DNA from: Cyanobacteria bacterium UBA7694
Lineage (GTDB): Bacteria > Cyanobacteriota > Sericytochromatia > UBA7694
Direction: 5' to 3'
Assembly (NCBI GenBank): GCA_002482705.1
Contig: DLGM01000254.1
Span: 17,837 to 25,987, forward strand
DNA length: 8,151 nt
A program made the translations under genes and the position numbers. Below are positions 1 through 6,301 of this stretch, in pieces. Positions within the stretch are counted from its first letter, which is position 1, and every line of letters starts with the position of its first letter. The notes under the pieces are model-generated. The model saw only the letters and a program-made list of their open reading frames with translations. It had not been told where the DNA came from and ran no database searches.

Positions 1-1
1 A

Positions 2-307
2 GCGGTGGTGGGGATGCTGGTGGATCAACACGGAGAATCGCGGCGTCTGACGGGCTCTTTTTTCGGGCATGAGGTCTCGTTGCCCGAAGGCCCAGCCTTT
101 TTTGCCCGGCACTGTGGTTCGCTGATTGTGCCGGTTTTTGCCTGGCGTGAAGGGGATTGTCACCATATTTGTTTTGAGCCTCCGCTGGTACCCGAGGACT
201 CGCCGCAAGTTCTGATGCAGGCTTTGTATCAACGGATAGAAGCTGCGATTCAAGCGCACCCGGATGACTGGTTATGGACCTACAATCGTTGGGACAAATA
301 TCCCTAA
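2..307 (+). CDS. LpxL/HtrB-family lipid A-type acyltransferase, C-terminal part (5' end outside window)
   Basis: Only the last 101 residues are present; the frame is open to the left edge, so the real start lies outside. Enzymes of this family (about 300 residues) move an acyl chain from acyl-ACP to a lipid A precursor at the inner face of the cytoplasmic membrane. Visible family marks are the DQHG stretch, the FFGHEVSLPEGPAFFARHCG segment (family pattern: FFG, then G-x-A, then a small/aromatic run leading to a 'IVPVF' strand) and the C-terminal WLWTYNRW, matching the family's WlW-x-h/n-RW ending. The catalytic HX4D motif would lie upstream and cannot be checked. The stop codon TAA overlaps the ATG of the next gene by one base (TAATG), so the two are probably translationally coupled. 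Family assignment is firm; lauroyl versus myristoyl type, or a non-lipid-A substrate, cannot be decided. Confidence 0.88.
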   Translation, partial: AVVGMLVDQHGESRRLTGSFFGHEVSLPEGPAFFARHCGSLIVPVFAWREGDCHHICFEPPLVPEDSPQVLMQALYQRIEAAIQAHPDDWLWTYNRWDKYP

Positions 308-1428
308 TGTGGGTCGTTTTGGGGTTGGTGATCGTGCCGGTCAATCTTTTGGTGGGCGGGGTGTGCTTGCTGGTGGGGTTGTGTCTGCCCCATTGCGCAC
401 TTTTGCCTTACCCGCTGCCTTTGCGCCGTGCGGCCCAAGGTTTTGCCTTTACTTCGGGGTTGGCGGGTTTGCTGACCTTAAAGCCCCTGTATCATCTCGC
501 GGGGTGGCTCTCCCATTATGGGCTCCCGGCCTGGGTCTTTCACCGTTTGCGGGGCCGTGCCCATTTGCGCTTGGCCCTTTTAGGGGGCGGCTTGTTATTG
601 GCTCTGATTGGGTTGGGCAATTATTTTCTCGGTTGGAGTTTGCGCTGGCAAGGCTTACCCCTGCCCTTTTTTGACGGCCCTTATGTGGTTGATGTGTATT
701 TGATGTATCCCTTTGGCCGGGCGCGCGGCGTCAATTTGCATCCCAATATGTTGGGGGCGCTGCTGGCTTTGTTATTGCCATTGGCCTTGGCCCAGGTGCG
801 TCAGGCCCAGGGGCTGATAGCCCGATTGGGGGCACTTTGTATGAGCTTGACCATGGCTTTGTGCTTGGCCGTAACCTTTTCCCGTGCTGCTTGGCTGGGG
901 GCTTTGGTGGGGCTGCTATGGCTGGTTTGGGGTTGGGGAGCGCGGGCCCGCTGGAGTTTGTGGGGTGGGGTGGGGATGGCTTTGGCGATCTTGTTTGCCA
1001 GTGGCCAAGGGGCGGTCTTGATCGAGCGAGGGGCCTCGCTGTTTGACCCGGCCTATACCTCCAATGCTTCACGCCTTGAAATTTGGCAGGCCGCATGGCA
1101 GATGATCTGCGACTGGCCTTGGACTGGGGTCGGCATTTTACAGGTGGAATCTCAGTATGGCGGGTACCAAATTGGCCGTGAAAATGTCGCCCATTTGCAC
1201 AATCTGTATCTACAGACTGTGGTTGAAAGTGGGCTGTTAGCCAGTGGTTTTTTGCTGCTCGTGTTGGTTTATCTACTACCGCGCATTCGCTTGCAGGAGG
1301 TACGCGCCGCTCTATTGGCTTATGCGGTGGCCTCTTTGTTTGATTATACCCTCGCCGATCTGCGGGTAAGTTTGTATTTGGCGGCCCTCTTGGCGATCGG
1401 CGAAGGGGAGCCTAGCGCAGGGTCTTGA
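307..1428 (+). CDS. O-antigen ligase/polymerase family membrane protein (Wzy_C/WaaL-like)
   Basis: A 373-residue, very hydrophobic protein with about ten membrane segments. Such proteins either ligate undecaprenyl-PP-linked glycan to lipid A-core (WaaL) or polymerise repeat units (Wzy) on the periplasmic side. Family marks: GVNLHPN (residues 141-147) opening a membrane helix; TFSRAAWLG with S192-R193; a loop with NASRLEIWQAAW and then PWTGVG; and HLHNLYLQ (H296, H298, N299) followed by the VESG turn (E307). I chose ATG 307, inside TAATG with the acyltransferase stop. An in-frame ATG at 274 would add 11 hydrophilic residues and overlap the upstream gene by 34 bases; neither start has a strong Shine-Dalgarno. 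The + strand is rich in G and T, as expected for Leu/Val/Gly/Trp-rich membrane proteins. The 3' end overlaps the convergent reductase gene by 17 bases. Family is clear; ligase versus polymerase is not resolved, though the acyltransferase neighbour favours an LPS role. Confidence 0.87.
   Translation: MWVVLGLVIVPVNLLVGGVCLLVGLCLPHCALLPYPLPLRRAAQGFAFTSGLAGLLTLKPLYHLAGWLSHYGLPAWVFHRLRGRAHLRLALLGGGLLLALIGLGNYFLGWSLRWQGLPLPFFDGPYVVDVYLMYPFGRARGVNLHPNMLGALLALLLPLALAQVRQAQGLIARLGALCMSLTMALCLAVTFSRAAWLGALVGLLWLVWGWGARARWSLWGGVGMALAILFASGQGAVLIERGASLFDPAYTSNASRLEIWQAAWQMICDWPWTGVGILQVESQYGGYQIGRENVAHLHNLYLQTVVESGLLASGFLLLVLVYLLPRIRLQEVRAALLAYAVASLFDYTLADLRVSLYLAALLAIGEGEPSAGS
929..975 (+). other. G-tract cluster with G-quadruplex potential inside the ligase-family gene
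   Basis: Two GGGG tracts (929-932, 935-938), a GGG (944-946) and then three GGGG tracts separated by single T bases (962-965, 967-970, 972-975) lie on the coding strand. The last three would need a fourth tract across a loop of about 15 bases, or pairing with the first cluster, so this is not a strict canonical quadruplex. It encodes ordinary Trp/Gly membrane sequence and may simply reflect codon choice. Confidence 0.3.
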
Positions 1429-1434
1429 GGGCCG
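1382..1434. repeat. Inverted repeat at the convergent gene ends (possible weak bidirectional terminator)
   Basis: CGGCCCTC (1382-1389) and its exact reverse complement GAGGGCCG (1427-1434) flank the overlapping 3' ends of the ligase-family gene and the reductase gene. The 37-base loop is long and there is no T-run on either side, so this is not a classical intrinsic terminator. Its location at the only convergent junction in the window is the sole functional hint. Confidence 0.25.
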
Positions 1435-1972
1435 TTGCCCATTTGCGCAGTTCGTTGAGCATGCCGTCAGCGGAGTGTTCATGGTGGCTATTGGCCTGGA
1501 ATTTGCCATGCTCATCCAGGTAGTCGGAAAAGGCCGGGATGGTCACGGCTTCGGGAATGGGCATCATTTTTAAGGCCGTTAATAATAATTTGCTCATTTG
1601 GACGCCGCGCAGCCCCCCAGAAACGCCGCCATAACTGACAAATCCGGCGGGTTTATAATTCCATTCTTTAAAGAGGTAATCAAGGGCATTGACCAGCGGA
1701 GCAGGGGTGCCAAAATTGTATTCGGGGCTGACAAATACAAAGGCATCCTGTGCTGCAATCTGTTCGCTCCAGGCCTGGGTATGGGCATGTTGGTACTGCT
1801 GTAGGCGGGGATGGGCCGGTTCATCGAGCAGGGGTAAATTGACTTCCGCCAAATCGATCAGGGTCACGTCAAAAATTTCTTGGTAACGGGCAAAGTCGGC
1901 GAACCACTGGGCCACAGCCGGGCCTTTGCGACCAGGGCGCGTACTGACAATAATCACGGCGAGTTTGAGCAT
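1412..1972 (-). CDS. NADPH-dependent FMN reductase family protein (flavodoxin-like fold)
   Basis: 186 residues, the usual size for the FMN_red family (quinone, chromate and azo-dye reductases; cytoplasmic, using FMN and NAD(P)H). The N-terminal strand LAVIIVS is followed by the phosphate-binding loop STRPGRKG (residues 10-17). The second flavin-contacting motif is SPEYNFGTPAPLVNALDYL (82-100), and the third is the glycine-rich YGGVSGGLRG (114-123), all in family order and spacing. The physiological substrate cannot be read from the sequence. Start ATG 1970-1972 is supported by a strong AAGGAG six bases upstream. It follows lgt on the same strand with an 18-base gap and is probably co-transcribed with it, an unobvious pairing. 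Its last 17 bases are antisense to the end of the ligase-family gene. Family assignment is secure. Confidence 0.92.
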   Translation of the reverse strand: MLKLAVIIVSTRPGRKGPAVAQWFADFARYQEIFDVTLIDLAEVNLPLLDEPAHPRLQQYQHAHTQAWSEQIAAQDAFVFVSPEYNFGTPAPLVNALDYLFKEWNYKPAGFVSYGGVSGGLRGVQMSKLLLTALKMMPIPEAVTIPAFSDYLDEHGKFQANSHHEHSADGMLNELRKWATALKTLR

Positions 1973-1978
1973 GATACT

Positions 1979-1984
1979 CTCCTT
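1979..1984 (-). promoter_or_regulatory. Ribosome binding site of the FMN reductase gene
   Basis: On the - strand AAGGAG stands six bases before the ATG, between the lgt stop codon and the reductase start. It is the best Shine-Dalgarno sequence in the window and fixes this start codon. It also shows that the reductase can be translated independently of lgt from a shared message. Confidence 0.8.
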
Positions 1985-1990
1985 GTTAAA

Positions 1991-2827
1991 TTAGGTCTCA
2001 GCAGGCGCTGGATTGGCCGTTGTATCAGTGGCGGTGGGTGCACCGGGACGATTAAAATAAACCAACAGACCTAATCCGCCCAAAATCATGGGCAAGCAGA
2101 GCATATGTCCCATGGTCAGCCATCCGCCATAGAGATAACCAATATGGGCATCTGGGAGACGGTAAAATTCGACCACCGAGCGCCCAAGCCCGTATAAGAG
2201 CAGGAACAGGCCGCCGAGGCTACCCGGTTTGAGTTTCAGGAATTTATTGGCGCCCCACAGGATTGCAAACAACAAAATGCCTTCTAAAAAGGCTTCATAC
2301 AATTGGGTCGGGTGGCGGGGCATGTCGCCGCCGCCACTGTTGGCAAAAACAACGCCCCAGCTGCCATCGGTGGGTTTGCCCCAGAGTTCGCCGTTAATAA
2401 AGTTGCCCAAGCGACCAAACATCAGGGCCAAGGGGACGGGCAGGGCGACAATGTCCCACATGGTGGCCACGGGCAGTTTTTTCTTGCGGAAATAGAGGTA
2501 ACTTGCCAGAATCACACCGAGCATACCGCCGTGGAACGACATGCCGCCTTTCCAGATTGCCAGGATATCGAGGGGATTTTGTAGGTACATTTGCAGGTTA
2601 TAAAAGAGCACATAACCCAGACGGCCCCCGAGCATGACCCCAAAGAAACCGTAGGTCAGCCAGTCCATGATGTCATCTTGTGTGAGGCCAACTGCTTTGC
2701 TTTTAGGATTGCCGGCAATCATAAAATAAGAAACCGCAAACCCTACTAAGTACATCACTGCGTACCAGCGTGGCTCAAGGGGGCCAAGCTTAAATATTGC
2801 GGGGTTGAGGTTGTGGTGGTAGATCAT
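1991..2827 (-). CDS. lgt: Prolipoprotein diacylglyceryl transferase Lgt
   Basis: Lgt is the inner-membrane enzyme that moves a diacylglyceryl group from phosphatidylglycerol to the lipobox cysteine of prolipoproteins, the first step of bacterial lipoprotein maturation. The 278-residue length and about seven membrane helices fit. Diagnostic elements: SFHGGMLG with H99 (E. coli H103 equivalent); the Lgt signature GRLGNFINGELWG (138-150) with R139, N142 and E147; RHPTQLYEA (171-179); and YGLGRSVVEFYR (212-223) with R216 and E220, matching E. coli R239 and E243. All expected key residues are present, so it should be active. I chose ATG 2825-2827; an upstream in-frame TTG (2843-2845) would add six residues, has no ribosome site and would sit inside the promoter region. 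A weak AAGG lies ten bases before the ATG. The C-terminal tail (261-278) is Pro/Ala/Thr-rich and of unknown meaning. It heads a two-gene - strand unit with the reductase and is divergent from the signalling gene. Confidence 0.97.
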   Translation of the reverse strand: MIYHHNLNPAIFKLGPLEPRWYAVMYLVGFAVSYFMIAGNPKSKAVGLTQDDIMDWLTYGFFGVMLGGRLGYVLFYNLQMYLQNPLDILAIWKGGMSFHGGMLGVILASYLYFRKKKLPVATMWDIVALPVPLALMFGRLGNFINGELWGKPTDGSWGVVFANSGGGDMPRHPTQLYEAFLEGILLFAILWGANKFLKLKPGSLGGLFLLLYGLGRSVVEFYRLPDAHIGYLYGGWLTMGHMLCLPMILGGLGLLVYFNRPGAPTATDTTANPAPAET

Positions 2828-2831
2828 GAAT

Positions 2832-2860
2832 TTGTAACCTTGCAAGTGTTAAGCTAGAAT
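2832..2860 (+). promoter_or_regulatory. Predicted sigma-70-type promoter for the c-di-GMP signalling gene
   Basis: A -35 element TTGTAA (2832-2837, four of six consensus bases) and a -10 element TAGAAT (2855-2860, five of six) are separated by exactly 17 bases. Transcription would begin near 2867, leaving a leader of about 27 bases to ATG 2894. It probably drives the whole rightward unit through uppP, because no later gap is large enough for another promoter outside coding sequence. Confidence 0.55.
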
Positions 2861-2867
2861 GTTACCA
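2859..2867 (-). promoter_or_regulatory. Candidate extended -10 promoter for lgt
   Basis: Read on the - strand, TGG-TAACAT resembles an extended -10 (TGn followed by a four-of-six TATAAT match), with no recognisable -35. Transcription would start near 2852, about 24 bases before the lgt ATG. It overlaps the -10 of the rightward promoter, so simultaneous use of both would be unlikely. Weak evidence; the lgt unit could use another element. Confidence 0.25.
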
Positions 2868-2893
2868 CAAATTCCATGGGATAATGCGTGATC

Positions 2894-5800
2894 ATGAGCG
2901 CTTCCAACGAAACCTCTTCCTCCCGCTCAGACGCTCTGATTCTGAGGGCTTCCGCCTATTTTTGGCTGACGGTGTTGGTTGCTGTGGCTGCGCTTGGATT
3001 CTCCATTTGGGTTGCCGACTGGGCGCGTCCGATCCGTTTTGCCGATGTCTTGTTATTTATGCTCCTCAATCTTTTGGCGGAGCGCACCTGTGTGGAGCTG
3101 CCCCATGGCAGTCGAATTACGGCAAGTTATTCGATATTATTGTCGTCTTTGTTACTCTTTAACGCCCCCCTGGCCATTTTGATTGCCTGCATCGGCAATA
3201 TTTATGCGGTAGTATATGTGCAGCGTCGCCCATGGCGGATGGCTCTGTTTAACTGTGCCCAGTATGCCATCTGTTTTACAATAGCCGGGGAAGCCCTGTT
3301 TATGGCCAGTGCCTACAGCCAGAGCTGGATTGGCCACTTACCCCTGCTGCATTCGCTGTTTGCCGCCGGAGTTGCAACGCTGACCTATTTGGTGGTCAAT
3401 ATCCCGCTGATCAATGGGTTTGTGTCTTTACAAAGTGAACCTTTGCCCATGCATCTGTGGTTGCGGCGTCTGCTCGTGCTTGAGGACGATTGGCTCGACA
3501 TTACCCAAACGGTCTTTTTCTACCCGATTGCGGTCATGGTGGTCTATTTTTATGTGCGTGACCACAATGTCCTGATTTTGATGGTCTTGATGGCCTTGAT
3601 TTTAGGCGGCCTGCGCTTTATCCATTTACAAATGAAAGCCCGAGAAAAAGAAGAAAAGCTGGTCATGCTCTATGAGCTGAACAAGCGGGTGGGCGAAATG
3701 GTTTTGCATGATGCCGAAGAGATGGTCACAGAAAAAATGCTCTTTGATGCCTTATTGACCCTGTATGCCCCAGGGGATGGCGTTAAAAAAGAAGAACTCT
3801 ACATTCGCAAGCTGATTCCCAATGACCGCACCTCGGTTTACCGTGTCGAATTTTTAGGGGCTGACCAGCGCATTGTCCACGAAAACTCGGATGGGTACAT
3901 TATCCCCGAGAAAAACTTCCGCATGGACGACGAGGAAGAGGGCGAGCCGCTGATGCAAAACATGGTGCAGTACAAAACCGGCGGCACCATTTATGATTTC
4001 AAAGCCTTACAAAAGTTGAGTGTGGCCTACTACAACTGGAAAAAAGACTTCAAGCAACTGATGATCGAGCCGATCACCATTGACGATCAGGTCATGTATA
4101 TGGTGGTTATGCTGCGCCACAGCGAAGAAGCTGACAAGCTCTTTAATGCCGAAGAGCAGCGCCTTTTGCGTCTGTTATGTATGAACCTGGAAGTCAATAT
4201 TAAAAACATTCAGCTGCGCCGCAGTATGCAGGAGCAGGCGATCAAAGACGGGCTGATGGGGGTGTACAATCACCGTTACCTCAAACGCAAAATGGAAGAA
4301 GAGCTTTCCCGTGCCAAGCGTTATCGCAAGGCTTTGTCCCTGATCATCTGCGATGTGGATTATTTCAAAAAATTTAATGATACCCATGGCCACCTGTTAG
4401 GCGACCGGGTGTTGCGAGAAATGGCGCAAATCTTACAGGATTCAGTGCGGGATATTGACATTGTGGCCCGTTATGGGGGCGAGGAATTGGCGATTTTATT
4501 GCCGGAAACGCCTTTGGATCCGGCCTGTGAAGTGGCTGAGCGCATCCGCAGCAATGTGGCCAAATTTGCCTTTACGGGCAAAGATGGGCAAGTGGTTTCG
4601 CTGTCGATGAGTATTGGGGTCAGCTGTACCGATGAAGACCCCAATTTGCAGGTTTCAGAACTGATTATCCGGGCCGATACGGCCCTCTATAAAGCCAAGA
4701 ATCAGGGGCGTAATCAGATCTGTCGGGCCCTGGTGGACAATGGCAAATTAATCATTGAAACTTTTGCCAAGGGCGAGACGCCCAAGGCCGATAAACCGGC
4801 TACCGAACTGCGTCCCGAGGCCCGGCGAGCTTGGCTACAGGCAATCGATCGCGATCGCGATCAATTGATGCAGCAGATTGAAACCGTGCTGGCGCAGGGG
4901 CCTGCGCTGCCCCTGTTGCGGCAGCGCTTATTTGACGAATTATTGCCCAAATTACAGCGTCTGCTGATTGCCTTTGGCGAACAGGCCCGCTCCGCGGAGC
5001 TTCAGGGTGATTATTGGAGTGAAAGTTTATCGCGCCAGTTATTGCAACTGCGCGACCGTTTACAGCCCGAGTTGGGTGACCGTTTTGCGGCTTTAAAACT
5101 GCAAGAGGTGTTATTTACCGTCCACGCGTTCTCTCTGCGTCAGGCCATGCAATTGTCTCTGCCTGAACCGGAGCGCAAACAGGTTTTAGAGGCCTGTCAG
5201 CAATTCTTTTCACCGCTGAGTGGGCTGCTCTTGGGGGGCTGCTGGGATCATTTTGAAACCCGTCAGGGGCAAACCCAAGCCCTTTATACGATTTTGCAGC
5301 AGCTCAGTCTGTTGCGGCTCAACCATCCTGCTCCTGAGGGGCTGACCCAGCTTTTGGCACTTATTCACCAGGAATATCCAGCGGTGGATATGCTGATGTT
5401 GGCTGTTCCTGACCCCTTGCGCGAGCGCTGCCGCCCCTGGGCCCTGTGGGGGCTAGAGCCAGCGGCCAGCGAGATGCTAACGCGCCAATTCTCGTTTAAT
5501 ATCCAAGATCCTCGGCTGGCGCTGCGGGAGCGCAAACGCCTTGAAGTCCTGAACTTTGAAGAAACCTTTACCCAAGGGGCGCTCTTGCGGGAGGCGATGC
5601 CGACGCTGCAACAACTGTGGGTTGTGCCCCTGATCTATCAAGGCGATGTGCGCGGTACCTTGTGTTTGGGGTTTGTAAAGCCCACAGAACCCTCTGAGCG
5701 TCAGGGCGAATGGCTGGATACCTTGGCCGATGAATTGGCCTTGGGCTTGCGTTGGCTAGAACAGCAAGAAGAATCCGAATATCAAATGCTGGATGCTCTG

Positions 5801-6301
5801 AAACTGCTGGTGGAAATGGCTGAATCGAGCCAAGGACAGTTCCACTCAGCCCGCGTCAGCCAACTGTCCGGGCGTTTGGGCCATAAATTGAATATGTTGC
5901 CCGCAGAACAGCGGCGCTTAAAAAGCTTGGCTTATCTCCATGATATTGGGAAGCTGGTTTTGCCCGCTCACACCAAAGACCAGCCGCATTTCCGGCAGCA
6001 GCACGTGACTTTGGGCAGCCGTATGCTGGAAGCGATTCCCGCTTTTAAGCCCTTTGCACCTGCTGTGCGTTACCACCACGAGCGTTGGGATGGCAGTGGG
6101 TATCCCGACGGGCTGGCAGGCTCAAATATTCCCCTGTATGCCCGCATTATTGGTCTGGCCAGTGCCTATGAACACACCCTTGAGCAACAGGGCACTTCCC
6201 CACAGGCGGCGGTTGAATATCTGACTAAAAGCGGCTACTATGATCCCAACCTCTGTCAGATGCTAAAGGAAATCATTGACCATGACCAAGTGGCTGTCTA
6301 A
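2894..6301 (+). CDS. Membrane-bound c-di-GMP signalling protein: TM sensor-GAF-GGDEF-helical-GAF-HD-GYP
   Basis: A 1135-residue protein that should both make and possibly degrade cyclic di-GMP. Order: about eight membrane helices (residues 22-244; MASE-like but not matched to a named type); a charged coiled-coil linker (245-270); a GAF-like domain (about 275-445); GGDEF (about 448-612); an unrecognised mostly helical region (about 613-820); a second GAF-like domain (about 825-955); and a C-terminal HD-GYP domain (about 975-1130). The cyclase looks intact: DVDYFKKFNDTHGHLLGD, active-site GGEEL at 528-532, and inhibitory-site RxxD at 519-522, five residues before it. HD-GYP retains H984, H1016-D1017 (LHDIGK), H1037, H1061-H1062 and DGSGYP (1066-1071). 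However, the late Asp metal ligand of the usual 'aDvyDAl' helix is Ser (S1090), and about eight residues are missing between HDIGK and H1037. ATG 2894 is preferred; GTG 2888 would add two residues, and neither has a good ribosome site. It overlaps the M23 gene by 20 bases. Domain calls are secure; net activity is not. Confidence 0.93.
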   Translation: MSASNETSSSRSDALILRASAYFWLTVLVAVAALGFSIWVADWARPIRFADVLLFMLLNLLAERTCVELPHGSRITASYSILLSSLLLFNAPLAILIACIGNIYAVVYVQRRPWRMALFNCAQYAICFTIAGEALFMASAYSQSWIGHLPLLHSLFAAGVATLTYLVVNIPLINGFVSLQSEPLPMHLWLRRLLVLEDDWLDITQTVFFYPIAVMVVYFYVRDHNVLILMVLMALILGGLRFIHLQMKAREKEEKLVMLYELNKRVGEMVLHDAEEMVTEKMLFDALLTLYAPGDGVKKEELYIRKLIPNDRTSVYRVEFLGADQRIVHENSDGYIIPEKNFRMDDEEEGEPLMQNMVQYKTGGTIYDFKALQKLSVAYYNWKKDFKQLMIEPITIDDQVMYMVVMLRHSEEADKLFNAEEQRLLRLLCMNLEVNIKNIQLRRSMQEQAIKDGLMGVYNHRYLKRKMEEELSRAKRYRKALSLIICDVDYFKKFNDTHGHLLGDRVLREMAQILQDSVRDIDIVARYGGEELAILLPETPLDPACEVAERIRSNVAKFAFTGKDGQVVSLSMSIGVSCTDEDPNLQVSELIIRADTALYKAKNQGRNQICRALVDNGKLIIETFAKGETPKADKPATELRPEARRAWLQAIDRDRDQLMQQIETVLAQGPALPLLRQRLFDELLPKLQRLLIAFGEQARSAELQGDYWSESLSRQLLQLRDRLQPELGDRFAALKLQEVLFTVHAFSLRQAMQLSLPEPERKQVLEACQQFFSPLSGLLLGGCWDHFETRQGQTQALYTILQQLSLLRLNHPAPEGLTQLLALIHQEYPAVDMLMLAVPDPLRERCRPWALWGLEPAASEMLTRQFSFNIQDPRLALRERKRLEVLNFEETFTQGALLREAMPTLQQLWVVPLIYQGDVRGTLCLGFVKPTEPSERQGEWLDTLADELALGLRWLEQQEESEYQMLDALKLLVEMAESSQGQFHSARVSQLSGRLGHKLNMLPAEQRRLKSLAYLHDIGKLVLPAHTKDQPHFRQQHVTLGSRMLEAIPAFKPFAPAVRYHHERWDGSGYPDGLAGSNIPLYARIIGLASAYEHTLEQQGTSPQAAVEYLTKSGYYDPNLCQMLKEIIDHDQVAV
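4847..4862. repeat. 16-base perfect palindrome GATCGCGATCGCGATC containing one HIP1 octamer
   Basis: Within the linker just after the GGDEF domain (encoding AIDRDRDQ) lies a perfect 16-base palindrome. Its centre, GCGATCGC (4851-4858), is the HIP1 octamer abundant in many cyanobacterial genomes, and the stretch holds three GATC sites. I find no other GCGATCGC in the window, so HIP1 enrichment is not shown. The Arg-Asp repeat in the protein could account for it. Confidence 0.6.
6265..6270 (+). promoter_or_regulatory. Ribosome binding site of the M23 peptidase gene, inside the upstream coding region
   Basis: AAAGGA lies 11 bases before ATG 6282 and five bases before an in-frame TTG at 6276, within the last codons of the signalling gene. 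The spacing leaves both starts possible; TTG would only prepend two residues (M-T) to the signal peptide. Its position implies translational coupling. Confidence 0.5.

Larger units (their letters stand above)
2828..2874. repeat. Imperfect inverted repeat spanning the divergent promoter region
   Basis: GAATTTGTAAC (2828-2838) and GTTACCACAAATTC (2861-2874) are reverse complements except for a three-base insertion in the right arm, separated by 22 bases. The left arm abuts the lgt start codon and covers the -35 element of the rightward promoter; the right arm covers part of the candidate leftward -10. An 8-base perfect palindrome, CTTGCAAG (2839-2846), lies between the arms, in the spacer of the rightward promoter. 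The layout would suit an operator or a leader hairpin; no regulator is identified. Confidence 0.4.

Noticed and set aside
264..674. 136-codon + strand open frame over the start of the ligase-family gene
   Set aside because: The translation has no recognisable family, while the overlapping frame shows conserved ligase motifs.
731..1096. 121-codon open frame on the - strand inside the ligase-family gene
   Set aside because: It is antisense to a clearly coding membrane protein; its Pro/Ser/Arg-rich translation is the usual shadow of G-rich Leu/Gly codons.
2880..2885. GATAAT as a -10 element for the signalling gene
   Set aside because: It is too close to the start codon and has no -35 at proper spacing; TTGTAA-17-TAGAAT upstream is a better promoter.
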